Positions 42,763-52,187 of a stretch of 64,000 nt of DNA are shown piece after piece (position 1 is the stretch's first letter; every line of letters begins with the position of its first letter). Origin of the DNA: JBFMFR01 sp040752025. Lineage in GTDB: Bacteria > Chloroflexota > Anaerolineae > Anaerolineales > UBA4823. Under the pieces are notes generated by a model that searched no databases, was not told the origin of the DNA, and saw only the letters and a list, made by a program, of their open reading frames with translations. A program made the position numbers and the translations under genes. The stretch lies in contig JBFMFR010000035.1 in NCBI GenBank assembly GCA_040752025.1, positions 1-64,000 on the forward strand, in the 5' to 3' direction.

Positions 42763-42854
42763 GGGCTGTTTCCGGCGATTGAAAGCACGGCAACCAGAGG
42801 TGAGAGTGGGGCTTGTGCACACAAAACCTACCTGCCCGGGTTGCGGTGAGAAAG

Positions 42855-42885
42855 GAACCCCGGAGCTAACCCAACTCCGGGGTTC
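42855..42885. terminator. 11-bp hairpin between PspC and M48 genes
   Basis: GAACCCCGGAG and CTCCGGGGTTC flank a nine-base loop. On the minus strand it is followed by CTTTCTC, and it sits ten bases past the M48 protease stop. It is probably a two-way terminator and shares the CCCGGAG core with hairpins at 49413 and 53981. Confidence 0.6.
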
Positions 42886-42895
42886 TCGATTCGGA

Positions 42896-44098
42896 TCAGG
42901 GGTTGGGTGCTGGGGGTGGGGCCGGCTCGGAGACCGGAGAGAACTGGCGGGCCAGGGCGATGCGTTTGTTCAGGGCGGGGTGTGAGTGTAACAGGAATTC
43001 AACCCAGGGTTCGGGATCGGCTTCGGCCAGGTTCTGGTTGGCCAGGCGGGTCATGGCGGAGGCGAAGGCCGAGCCGTTGCCGGTGGCGTGCAAGGCGTAT
43101 TCGTCCGCCAGACGCTCGCGCCAGCGTGAGTAAGCGTTGCCCAGGGGCAAGGTGACCAGGCTATACAGGCCGATAACCAGCACGAACAGGGGCAGGGCGG
43201 CGAAGTCGGCCGGGCCGGCGAAGCCCAGGGCGGCGGTACCAACTTTCAGGCCCACTGATGCCAGGTACAGGCCCAGCAGGGTGAGCAGACTCTGCACGGC
43301 GATGCCCAGGGGAATATCCTTGTGCAGGTGGTGTGCCAGCTCGTGGGCTAAAACAGTTTCGATCTCGTCAGGGGAGAATTCGCGCAGCAGGGTGTCGCCC
43401 AGCAGGATGCGACGGGTGTTGCCCAAACCGGTGAGGGCGGCGTTGGCGGCTTTGGTGCGGCGGCTCATATCGAACTGGTAGACGCCGCGCAGGCTCACAC
43501 CGGCCTGTTCGGCCAGGCGCAGCAGGCGCGCTTCCAGATCGGCGTAGGCCTCGCCCAGAGGGGTAAATTTATAGAATAAGGGCATGAGCAGCAAAGGAGC
43601 CAGGTTGGCGAGCAGCACGTTGAAGAGCAGCAAGAAGGCTGCTGCCCACAGCCACCAGGTCTGCGGGGCGGCGCGCAGCACGGCATAGATGACTTCGAGC
43701 ACCAGCAGACCCAACAGCCCGCCGATCAGGCCACTTTTAAGCAGGTCGCCCAGCCAACCAGATAGGCTCTGGGTAGACAGACCAAAGCGCTTGGGCAGAA
43801 CATAGCTGCTGTAGAAATTGAGCGGCAGATCCAGCAGGAACAGCAACCCGAAGAATACAGCGGCAAAGCCAGCCACCTGCAGCCAGGGATGATCCAGGTA
43901 AGGATAGGGAGCGGAGAGCGCTTGCAAGGCGGCTTTGAGGCGCTGTGACCAGCCGCCGGCCAGCCAGGTGAGCAGGTAAGCGCTGCCCAGGGCCAGGTCT
44001 AAAAGCATCAGGCGGCGCTCCAGGCGGGCGTAGTGCCGGGCCTGCTCCTGGCGAGCGGGGTCGAGTTCGGATTCGGAGGGCGGGAGGAATGTGGACAT
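42896..44098 (-). CDS. M48-family (Ste24-like) membrane metalloprotease
   Basis: The 400-residue protein has several membrane segments, the zinc motif HELAHH (LAHELAHHLHKD) and, downstream, the third ligand Glu in LADEYALHATG. YVLPKRFGLSTQSLSGWLGD and SRRTKAANAALTGLGNTRRILLGDTLL place it with CAAX-type Ste24 proteases, not short HtpX. It should degrade or process membrane proteins in the cytoplasmic membrane. The C-terminal tail is Pro-rich. ATG 44098 has no ribosome site; a TATCAT box ends seven bases upstream on the minus strand, so it may be leaderless. Confidence 0.85.
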   Translation of the reverse strand: MSTFLPPSESELDPARQEQARHYARLERRLMLLDLALGSAYLLTWLAGGWSQRLKAALQALSAPYPYLDHPWLQVAGFAAVFFGLLFLLDLPLNFYSSYVLPKRFGLSTQSLSGWLGDLLKSGLIGGLLGLLVLEVIYAVLRAAPQTWWLWAAAFLLLFNVLLANLAPLLLMPLFYKFTPLGEAYADLEARLLRLAEQAGVSLRGVYQFDMSRRTKAANAALTGLGNTRRILLGDTLLREFSPDEIETVLAHELAHHLHKDIPLGIAVQSLLTLLGLYLASVGLKVGTAALGFAGPADFAALPLFVLVIGLYSLVTLPLGNAYSRWRERLADEYALHATGNGSAFASAMTRLANQNLAEADPEPWVEFLLHSHPALNKRIALARQFSPVSEPAPPPAPNP

Positions 44099-44208
44099 GC
44101 GCGAAATGATACCATAGGGGGTGCGCCAGCAGTGGAATTGTGAGGCTGATCTTGACAAACGAGCGAAGCGGCAATCTGAGTTATAATCGATGATGAGGAA
44201 ACCGCGAT

Positions 44209-45711
44209 ATGGAACATAAATGGCCGCGCTTTTTGGTTCACTTCAACGATGAATTAGGCTACACGGTGCGGGAAGGCCGGGAGACGCTGGGGTATGAGCT
44301 GTACACTATCGACCTTTCGGCGTGGAAGCTGCGCCTGTCCAACCGCACACCAGCGATCTGGGTCAAGTACTCGGACCTGGATGGCGTTTCGCCGCGCGAT
44401 TTGATGCAGAGCCTGGGGGATGTGGTGCGCGAGCGCAACCTGGGGCGGCAGATCGTGCTGGTGTTGGTGGATGGCAACGGACAGCCCCTGTTCCGCCACA
44501 AATCGCTGCCGACGCACAACCTGGTGTTGATCGGAGCGGAGGAGCAGAAGCAGGTGCTGCGCTCGCGGCGGCCCAGCGGCGAGCTGCTGGATATGATTGC
44601 GGCGCAACTGCCCATCTCGACGCTCTCGCCGTACGAGACGCGCTCACCGGTTACAGGCAGCCGTTTCTTCGGGCGCGAGTATGAAGTCTCACGCATCCTG
44701 TCCAGCCCGGACAGCAACCATGCCATCCTGGGCATCCGGCGTATCGGCAAGACCTCCCTGCTGCGCGAGATCGAGCGCCTGCTGAAGGAAGGCGGCGACC
44801 CGGCGCACGTGGTTTACCTGGAGTGCTCGGATTTGCTGAGCACGGATGACTACATTCGAGAAGTAGTGCGCAAACTCAACCCGCGCGAACTGCCACGCCT
44901 GCACTTGCAGAAATACGTCTTTTTCTTCCCGGATTTCCTGGAGCGCATGAGCCGGGCGTTCAAATCCAAGCTGGTGTTCCTGCTGGACGAGGTGGACAAC
45001 CTGGTGATCATGCAGCGCGGCGATTGGGAGCTGTTCCGCATGTTGCGCGCCTCTGCCAACAAGGGCGCCTGCCAGTACATCCTGGCCGGCTTCCGCGAAG
45101 CGATGAAAGAACAGTACATGCTCGATTCGCCCTTCTACAACTTCGCCCAGGAAATCCGCTTGAGCGAATTTTCTTTGAAGCAGGCTCACGAGTTGATCGT
45201 TACGCCCATGGAGAACCTGCGCGTGCGCATCCGCAGCAAGGACGAAGTCGTCAAGCGCATTTTCGAAGAGACCGCCGGACACCCCAACCTGATCCAATAC
45301 TACTGCATGATCCTGCTGCGCAGCCTGGACCAGAGCGGCCTGCGCGAGATCGACCCCAACCGCTTGCTGGACGTGTACAACGACGACGGCTTCACCAGCC
45401 ATTTGCTGGCCTCGTTCATGCAGAACACCGAGAACCGCGAGAAAGCCCTGGTGTACGCCCTGCTGCGCACCGAAGGCGAGGCCTACCAGCGCGGCTTTTC
45501 GCACGAGTTCATCAACGAAGCGCTGTGCAAGGGCGGCGTGATGCTGCCGCAGGATGATATCGACGAGGCCTGCCACGTGCTGACCCTGGCGGGGGTGGTG
45601 CATCGCAAGGGCAAGGAGTTCTACTTCCGCTCGCCGGTGTTCACCAAGGTCTTGCAGCAGACCTACGACCTGGATTACCTCTTCCGCAAGGTCAAGGAGG
45701 AAGGGGTATGA
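44209..45711 (+). CDS. AAA/STAND-type ATPase with unknown N-terminal domain
   Basis: The 500-residue protein has an unrecognised N-terminal domain (1-140), an ATPase (about 150-400) with FFGREYE box (153-159), Walker A GIRRIGKT (175-182) and Walker B FLLDEVD (257-263), and a C-terminal winged-helix-like part (SHLLASFMQNTENREKALVYALL to FYFRSPVFTKVL). The GxRRxGKT form is typical of the prokaryotic Orc1/AAA-16-type ATPases. Its stop overlaps the start of the phosphatase-ATPase gene by four bases, so the two are made together. The gene may start within a few bases of a TATAAT (44182-44187) and uses GAGGAAA upstream of ATG 44209. I infer a regulatory ATPase of a signalling pair. Confidence 0.8.
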   Translation: MEHKWPRFLVHFNDELGYTVREGRETLGYELYTIDLSAWKLRLSNRTPAIWVKYSDLDGVSPRDLMQSLGDVVRERNLGRQIVLVLVDGNGQPLFRHKSLPTHNLVLIGAEEQKQVLRSRRPSGELLDMIAAQLPISTLSPYETRSPVTGSRFFGREYEVSRILSSPDSNHAILGIRRIGKTSLLREIERLLKEGGDPAHVVYLECSDLLSTDDYIREVVRKLNPRELPRLHLQKYVFFFPDFLERMSRAFKSKLVFLLDEVDNLVIMQRGDWELFRMLRASANKGACQYILAGFREAMKEQYMLDSPFYNFAQEIRLSEFSLKQAHELIVTPMENLRVRIRSKDEVVKRIFEETAGHPNLIQYYCMILLRSLDQSGLREIDPNRLLDVYNDDGFTSHLLASFMQNTENREKALVYALLRTEGEAYQRGFSHEFINEALCKGGVMLPQDDIDEACHVLTLAGVVHRKGKEFYFRSPVFTKVLQQTYDLDYLFRKVKEEGV

Positions 45712-48041
45712 TCGGGCTGGAAAGCGACATCCCAGAGCCGATTTCGGCCCGCTACCACCGCAGCGCCCTGGAGCAGGTGATCGAATGCGTGGAGGAGGGG
45801 GTCTACTGCGCTTTGCTGGGGCCGCGGCTGTGCGGCAAGACCGTGCTGCTGCGCTACGCCGAGCGATTGTTGAGCGAGGGCTGGGGGATGATGTGCGTCT
45901 ACCTGGACCTGCTGCCGATGCGCTCCGCCACGCTGCAAGGTTTCTTTCTGGAATTGGGGCAGATGATCACCCAGCGGGTATACGAATTGAGCGGCGAGTG
46001 GCTGGCGGACCCCGAAAAAGAGCTGATCAACAGCGCTACCTTCCGCGGCTTTTTATTGGACAGCGTGGCGCAGCTCGAGCGCGACCTGGTGCTGATCATC
46101 GAACACCTGGAGACGGTGCCCACCGACCTGGTGCAGGCGCTGCTGACCTCGCTGCGGGCGGCCTACATGGACCAGCAGACTCTGGATTACCGCGTGACAG
46201 TGGTGATCTCGGGGGCTCTCAGCCTGGCGACGCTAACCGTGGGCGAGTCATCGCCCTTCCGGGGCATCGCCCGGCGGGTGTTCATCGGCGACCTGTCGGC
46301 GGAGGACAGCCAGGGGATGATCGCCGAATATTTGAACGAGCACAACCTGTTGACCACCCGCCAGGCCGAGCGCCGTCTGTTGGAAGCCACGCGCGGCGAC
46401 GCTTTCTTGATCCGCAGTATTTGTGAGCGCTGCATCGAAATGGTGGAAGGACGTCACCTGCCACAGCTCGGGGCGGGCTGTGTCAACCGCATCACCGGGC
46501 GTTTCTTGCGCAGCGAGGTGTTCCAATATGCGCCCTTGCTGGAAGCGGTGCGCATGATCGAGGAAGACCCCGACTTGCTGCACTGCGTGCTTCTGCTGCT
46601 GGAACAAGACGCGGTGCGTAAGTCCGAGCTGCCCCTGCCGCTTTCCCCCGACCTGGACCCGTTATACCTGACAGGCGTGGTTGAAAACGTGCAGGGCGAT
46701 AGCTACCGCTTGCAGAACCTGATCTACCGCAGTTTCCTGGGGCAGCATTTCAACCCCGGGCGGGTGGGGCACATGTTGACCATGGCCGGGCAGTGGGATG
46801 ATGCCCTGGACTATCTGGAAGTGGGGGCGCGAGCAGGGGATGAAACGGCGCGCAGCGATCTGCTGCCGGCGACGATTTCATCGATGTATGCAGCGCAGGA
46901 CCCGACCCAGGCGGCGCATTTCCTGGTGCGCGGGCTGGCGGCCGGCTTCGGGGCGCAGCGGGCGCAGGTGTGGTACGCTCCACCAGCGGAGAACCGTTTG
47001 CGCATGGTGCGCCAGTTGGGCATGGGCAACGGCCTGGGGCGAGCGGGAGCGGAGATGCCGCTGACCGCCGATGCCCTGGAAGCGCGCGCTTACCGCCAGA
47101 GAGCCTCGCTGCGCGGCTCGGAGAGCGAGCAGGGGGTGCGCCGGGCGATCCCGCTGGCCTTGCCGGGCAGCAAGCCGATCGGGGTAGTAACGGTGTGGGA
47201 GCAGGTCAGCGGCGGGCGTTTTTTGGAACAGCGCCAGCGCGACGTGAAGCTGCTGGGGTATCTCAACCAGGCGGCGCGCGCCCTGCAGGCAGTCAGCACA
47301 CGGCGCCAGGAGCTGGCCCTGGCGGGGCGCATGCAGGCCAGTCTGCTTCCAGAGGAACTGCCCAGCGTGAAAGGCTGGCATTTCGCCGTTACGTGGCGGC
47401 CAGCGCGTGAGACTTCGGGTGATTTCTATGACACTTTTGCCTTGCCCAATGGCCGGGTAGGCCTGCTGGTGGCGGATGTGGTCGATAAGGGCATGGGGGC
47501 GGCGCTGTACATGGCGCTCAGCCGCACACTGATGCGCACCTATGCCAGCGATTATCCCGATAACCCCGAGCAAGCCCTGGAAGCTGTCAACGCCCGGCTG
47601 CTGAAAGATGTGGAGGCGGGGCAGTTCGTCACGCTGTTCTATGCCGTGCTCGACCCGGCGGCAGGGGTGCTGACCTACTGCAACGCCGGGCACAACCCGC
47701 CTGTGTTGTTGTCCAGCCAGGATGGTGAGGGGCTACAGCGCTTGCACCGCACCGGCATGGCCTTAGGGGTAACGGACGATGAGGGTTGGGAGCAGCGCGC
47801 CATTCACCTCGACCCGGGCACAACCCTGGTGTTGTACACCGATGGCGTAGTGGAAGCCCAGGACACCCAGGGGGAGTACTTCGGCGACCAGCGCCTGGCG
47901 ACGGTGATCCGCGCCAACCACGGGCGCCCGGCGCAGGCAGTGCAGGAGGCGCTGCTGCTGGCGCTGCAAGCTTTCGTGGGCGACGCCCCGCAGTTCGATG
48001 ATATTACGCTGCTGGTGGTGACGCGGCCGGCCAATGGATAA
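45708..48041 (+). CDS. ATPase-GAF-like-PP2C (SpoIIE/RsbU-type) phosphatase
   Basis: Residues ~1-350 form a second AAA-like ATPase with Walker A GPRLCGKT (38-45); the Walker B position reads VLIIEHLE, lacking the usual Asp, so hydrolysis may be impaired. Residues ~400-525 look like a GAF sensor. Residues ~555-775 are an intact PP2C phosphatase with SGDFYD (about 569-574), VADVVDKGMGAA (Asp about 589), NAGHNPP, LYTDGVVEA (Asp about 711) and FDDITLL (Asp about 763). RsbU-type phosphatases activate anti-sigma antagonists, but no anti-sigma, STAS or sigma gene is nearby, so another phosphoprotein is the target. The ATG sits in the stop of the preceding ATPase gene, a fixed pair. Confidence 0.82.
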   Translation: MIGLESDIPEPISARYHRSALEQVIECVEEGVYCALLGPRLCGKTVLLRYAERLLSEGWGMMCVYLDLLPMRSATLQGFFLELGQMITQRVYELSGEWLADPEKELINSATFRGFLLDSVAQLERDLVLIIEHLETVPTDLVQALLTSLRAAYMDQQTLDYRVTVVISGALSLATLTVGESSPFRGIARRVFIGDLSAEDSQGMIAEYLNEHNLLTTRQAERRLLEATRGDAFLIRSICERCIEMVEGRHLPQLGAGCVNRITGRFLRSEVFQYAPLLEAVRMIEEDPDLLHCVLLLLEQDAVRKSELPLPLSPDLDPLYLTGVVENVQGDSYRLQNLIYRSFLGQHFNPGRVGHMLTMAGQWDDALDYLEVGARAGDETARSDLLPATISSMYAAQDPTQAAHFLVRGLAAGFGAQRAQVWYAPPAENRLRMVRQLGMGNGLGRAGAEMPLTADALEARAYRQRASLRGSESEQGVRRAIPLALPGSKPIGVVTVWEQVSGGRFLEQRQRDVKLLGYLNQAARALQAVSTRRQELALAGRMQASLLPEELPSVKGWHFAVTWRPARETSGDFYDTFALPNGRVGLLVADVVDKGMGAALYMALSRTLMRTYASDYPDNPEQALEAVNARLLKDVEAGQFVTLFYAVLDPAAGVLTYCNAGHNPPVLLSSQDGEGLQRLHRTGMALGVTDDEGWEQRAIHLDPGTTLVLYTDGVVEAQDTQGEYFGDQRLATVIRANHGRPAQAVQEALLLALQAFVGDAPQFDDITLLVVTRPANG

Positions 48042-48050
48042 TGAATAATT

Positions 48051-48170
48051 TTAGCGGATCAGTCTGACCAGGTAGATCGAAAGCAGGCATAGCAAGAATA
48101 TACCCAGGCCGCCGCAGCCCCAGTAAGCACGGCGGATCGGCCGGCGGATCAATACGCGTCTTCTCATCAT
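48051..48170 (-). CDS. 39-residue basic membrane peptide
   Basis: From ATG 48170 the frame reads MMRRRVLIRRPIRRAYWGCG, then a hydrophobic GLGIFLLCLLSIYLVRLIR. It has a strong GGGAGG ribosome site seven bases upstream, so the gene is likely real despite its size. It is convergent with the phosphatase gene (stop codons about ten bases apart). A GGGCGTTC hairpin at 48204-48223 lies in its leader. A basic N-terminus plus one helix could sit in the cytoplasmic membrane. I know no family; a leader peptide, a toxin-like peptide or a small regulator are all possible. Confidence 0.6.
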   Translation of the reverse strand: MMRRRVLIRRPIRRAYWGCGGLGIFLLCLLSIYLVRLIR

Positions 48171-48342
48171 ACTGCCTCCCATAGTTGCTTCATAACTGGC
48201 CAGGGGCGTTCTACAGAACGCCCTGTGTAGGTGTTATGCCTCTGATTCTAGGGAAATAATCGACAGAAGTCAAGTGTACGCCTCGGTAAAGAAACTCGGC
48301 TATTTCGGATTTATTTGGTAAACTTATGCTATTGAGCTGTCT

Positions 48343-49383
48343 ATGCTGATCTGGCGCCTGATCGTTTTTTTGCTCGGCCTGGGAGTCGTGGGCGGGACGC
48401 TGTTCTCGGCCATCGAGACTTTCGTGCTGCCGCGCGGTGCGCCCGACCTGCTCTCGCGCTTCGTCTTCGCCAGCATGCGGCGCGCTTTCGACCTGTTCGT
48501 GCGGGGCATGCGCACCTACGAAAGGCGCGACCGCTGGATGGCCTTCTACGCCCCGGTCAGCCTGCTGGCGCTGGTGCCGGTCTGGTACCTGTTGGTAACG
48601 CTGGGCTACGCCGCCATGTACTGGGCGCTGGGGGTCGAATCCTGGTACGAAGCGGTACGCCTGAGCGGCTCTTCGCTGCTGACCCTGGGCTTCGTGCTGC
48701 CCGAGGGCCTGGCTCAAACCATTCTGTCTTTTTCAGAGGCTACCCTGGGGCTGATCCTGGTGGCGCTGTTGATCGCCTACCTGCCGACCATGTACGCGGC
48801 TTTCTCGCAGCGCGAGGCGGCGGTCACCCTGTTGGAGGTGCGCGCTGGCCAACCGCCCTCGGCGGTGGTGATGCTGCTGCGCTTCAACCGTATCCACGGC
48901 CTGGAGCGCCTCAGCGAGCAGTGGTTGGCCTGGGAGACCTGGTTCGCCCAGGTCGAGGAGAGCCACACTTCGCTGCCGGCGCTGGTCTTCTTCCGCTCGC
49001 CACAGCCCTGGCACTCGTGGGTCACGGCGGCCGGGGCGGTGCTGGACGCGGCGGCGCTGACCCGCTCAGCAGTAGATATCCCCATCGATGCCCAGGCTGA
49101 CCTGTGCATCCGGGCCGGCTACCTGGCGCTGCGCCAGATCGCAGCTTTCTTCGGCATCTCCTTTCCCGCCAACCCGCAATACCCGGCTGATCCAATCAGC
49201 GTGCGCCGCGACGAGTTCGACGCAGCCCTGGAGCAGCTAGCAGGTGATGGTATCCCGCTCAAATCTGACCGGGAGCAGGCCTGGCTGGACTTCGCTGGCT
49301 GGCGGGTGAACTACGACGCCGTGCTGGTGGGGCTGGCGCGGCTGACGATGGCACCGTTAGCGCCGTGGTCGTCGGACAGGTAG
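48343..49383 (+). CDS. Membrane protein with ion-channel-like pore loop
   Basis: The 346-residue protein has membrane helices at about 3-25, 65-90 and 125-150, and between the last two a short amphipathic stretch SGSSLLTLGFVLP that looks like a potassium-channel pore loop (TVGYGD-like) with LGF in place of GYG. The rest is cytoplasmic and helical, with no TrkA/RCK nucleotide motif seen. Pore-loop proteins of this kind are usually annotated as two-pore-domain-type channels, but the selectivity residues differ, so ion and gating are open. It stands alone between the phosphatase pair and the degenerate STAND gene. Confidence 0.62.
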   Translation: MLIWRLIVFLLGLGVVGGTLFSAIETFVLPRGAPDLLSRFVFASMRRAFDLFVRGMRTYERRDRWMAFYAPVSLLALVPVWYLLVTLGYAAMYWALGVESWYEAVRLSGSSLLTLGFVLPEGLAQTILSFSEATLGLILVALLIAYLPTMYAAFSQREAAVTLLEVRAGQPPSAVVMLLRFNRIHGLERLSEQWLAWETWFAQVEESHTSLPALVFFRSPQPWHSWVTAAGAVLDAAALTRSAVDIPIDAQADLCIRAGYLALRQIAAFFGISFPANPQYPADPISVRRDEFDAALEQLAGDGIPLKSDREQAWLDFAGWRVNYDAVLVGLARLTMAPLAPWSSDR

Positions 49384-49412
49384 ACGGTAGATAGTAGACG
49401 GAAAACGGGAAA

Positions 49413-49443
49413 GACACCCGGAGTTTTAGAAACTCCGGGTGTC
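49413..49443. terminator. 14-bp hairpin terminator-like repeat
   Basis: GACACCCGGAGTTT and AAACTCCGGGTGTC, perfect arms, flank a TAG loop. It lies 30 bases past the channel-like gene's stop. The core CCCGGAGTTT...AAACTCCGGG recurs at 53981-54014. Confidence 0.6.
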
Positions 49444-49532
49444 TGGGGTGGGGCTGCGTTGCCAATTTTGCCGCTTTCGGGTAAGATTGGGGCATCTCAT
49501 CACCAGCGTCGATCGCCCTGCCGGAGGGGAAG

Positions 49533-52049
49533 ATGACCGATCCTGTTTCGCTCCAAACCGCCTTACAACATTTGCAGCACGACCAGCTCACTACCGAGGA
49601 TCTGCGCCTGCTCAGGGAGGCTATCGGGCGCGGCGAGGTGTCCGTCACCGGGCGCGACCAGATCAGCGTGGGCGATACTCACGGCGGCGCCAGGGTGGCC
49701 ATCGGGGACGGCGCCAGCGCGACGGTCAATTTCAACGTGCCGCCCGAAGCGCTGGAGCGCCTGCTGGTACGGCTGGAGCCGAGGCGCGCCGTCAGCGAGC
49801 GGCGCGAGCTGGAAGCCTGGCGCAAGGCGCATTTGCAGGGCGTGGCGTACAGCTTCGCCAGGGCGCAGCAGCGCCTGCGCGAGCGTTTGCAGTCCCCGCC
49901 GCCGCCCGCTGCGCCTTACAAGGGCCTGAACTATTTCGAAGCGCTCGACCAGGCGATCTTCTTCGGCCGACAAGCGATCGCCGGCGAACTGGTCGAGCGC
50001 CTGCTGCGCCCGGAGAGCCGCCTGATGGTGCTGCACGCCCCTTCCGGGGCGGGCAAGACTTCCTTGATCCGGGCCGGCCTGATGCCGCGCCTCTTGCAGC
50101 GCGGCTGCTGCACGCTGTGCGACACCCTTTCAACCTGCGCCGGGCGCTGCTGCAATACGGGCGCGGCGGGCCGGGCTACGAGGACCTGCCGCTGTACGAT
50201 TTCCTGGGCTGGACGGCGGATTTCCTGGAGCTGGAGGCGGGCCGCCCGCTGGTGGTTTTCCTGCTGCGCGAGCGCCTGCCGGGCATGCTCGACCAGCGCG
50301 CCATGCTGCGCTCGCTCAGCCGCCAGCAGGCGCTGGAGGCGATCACTGGCCCGCTGGCGGGGCGGGCGGTGGGGTGGCAGGCCGGGGCGGGCGAGGCCGT
50401 GCTGGACTACCTGGCGGGCGGCGCTATCGAGCCGCCTCACTTGCAGTTGATCTGCAGCCGCCTGTACGAGAGCGCCTTGCGCAGGGGGCAGGCGTACATC
50501 ACCTGCGACGAGGTGCAGGCCCACGACCTGGCGGCGCTGCACCGCCAGTACCTGCAGAGCGAGATGGGCGAGCTGGAAGACCCCGAACTGGGCTGGGCGC
50601 TGCTCAAGGAGCTGGTCAGCTCGCAGGCGGTGGCGCGCCCGCGCCTGCTGCAAGAGGTTGAGGCGGCTTTAAAGAAGCCCTTGAAAGGCCTGGTGGAGCG
50701 GCTGGTGGAGCGGCGCGTGCTGCGCGCCGCCCAGGGCGGCGGCGAGGCGCTGATCGAGATCGCCCACGAGACTCTGGCGCAGGAGATCATCGAGCACCAG
50801 ACGCCGCAGGAAGTGCGCCGCCGGGCGGCGGCCGATCTGGTGGGGCGCGGGCTGGACGACTGGCGCGCCAGCGGCGGGAAGGTGCTGCTGGGCGGCGAGC
50901 GCCTGCGCCTGCTGGACGAATACTGCCCGGCGCTGGCCCACCCCGTGCTGGGCGAGGGGCCCGCGGCGGAGCGCCAGCAGGCCGCCCTGGCCTTGCTGTG
51001 CCGCTCGGCGCTGGCGGCCGGCCACCAGGCGCCCTTCTGGCTGGACTTCGCCGCGGCCGGCGGGGTGGCAGTGGCCGAGATTGCTCTGGAGGGGCTGAAG
51101 GCTGAGGACTACCGCGGGCGGGCGGCGGCAGTGGCGGCGCTGGGGAAGCTGCTGCAAGAGAAATCCGAAATCTGGCAGATTTCGAATTTCTGGGGAGCGC
51201 TGCTGGGCTGCCTGGCGGACGAGTACCCGCAGGTGCGCGTGGCGGCCATGCGGGCGCTGGAGGGCTTGCAGCCGTCCGGCGAGTGGCGGGCGCACTTGAA
51301 GTACGAGTGCTACGTGCTGGCCGGGGAATTCGTCATGGGGGGTTGACAAAAGCGGCGAGTCTGGTGAAAAGCCAGCCCACAAAGTGCACCTGGAAGCCTT
51401 CTACATCGGCAAATACCCGGTGACCAACGCCGAGTACCGGCGCTTTATGCAGGCGCGCGGCAATCCCTTCGAGATCCCGGCTGGCAAGAAGCACCACCCG
51501 GTGGTGAGTGTGAACTGGTACGATGCCCGCCAGTACGCCCATTGGGCGGAGATGCGCTTGCTGACGGAGGCTGAGTGGGAGAAGGCGTCGAGTTGGGAGT
51601 TAGAAGCTATAAATGGCAAGTTAGTGGGGAAGAAGCGGGAGTATCCTTGGGGGGATAAGTTCGAAGTTGAACATCTATGGGATGATGATGAATATCCGTG
51701 GGAGGATAAGTTTGCAGAAACCAAATGAAATACTTCAGAGGTGGGGAACGGGATGACCACACCGGTGGGGCGGTTTTCACCGCAGGGCGGCAGCCCGTGG
51801 GGCTGCGCCGACATGGCCGGGAACGTCTGGGAGTGGACCAGCGGCTTGAAGCTGGCTTACCCTTACCGGGCGGAGGATGGGCGCGAGGATGCGGCCTCTG
51901 GAGGCAGTCGTGTGACGCGGGGTGGCTCATGGTCTGATAGTAAAGAAAGTGCCCATAATACCTGCCGTAACGGTGGCTACCCAAGTGCTGGTTGGAATTT
52001 CAATGGTTTCCGGGTTGGGGTGTCCTGCCCATCCAGCTCTGAACTCTGA
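49533..52049 (+). pseudogene. Degenerate nSTAND1 ATPase with FGE-sulfatase-like C-terminus
   Basis: The gene reads in three pieces: 49533 to about 50128 in one frame, a shifted frame to the TGA at 51344-51346, then back to the first frame from 51345 to 52049, with a further in-frame TGA at 51726-51728. Recognisable parts are an N-terminal beta-rich effector-associated-type domain (VTGRDQISVGDTHGGARVAIG), nSTAND1 start YKGLNYFEALDQAIFFGRQ with Walker A PSGAGKTSL (about 50039), a helical region (DFLELEAGRPLVVFLLRERLPGML) where Walker B should be but is missing, a winged-helix tail, and an FGE/SUMF domain (FYIGKYPVTNAEYRR, GNVWEWTS, TRGGSW, FRVG). NACHT-like proteins with FGE tails occur in conflict systems. 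This copy is broken; sequence error cannot be excluded. Confidence 0.75.
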
Positions 52050-52187
52050 AGCTCTGTGCTTTGTGCTCTGACTCTTTTTTGTAGCCTGATGCGGAGTGGT
52101 TGTCAGTATGTATGCACAAGTGTGTGAATGGGAGAACCTGTGGCTGGCTTACCGCAAAGCGGCGCGCCGCAAGCGCGGGCGGGGTAC

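Noticed and set aside
42763..42854. CPGCG-like frame after PspC as a small zinc-ribbon gene
   Set aside because: The frame has no start with a ribosome site and runs into the terminator hairpin.
44152..44187. TTGACA at 44152 with TATAAT at 44182 as a promoter
   Set aside because: The spacing is 24 bases, well outside the usual 16-18; only the -10 element was kept as a comment in the gene entry.
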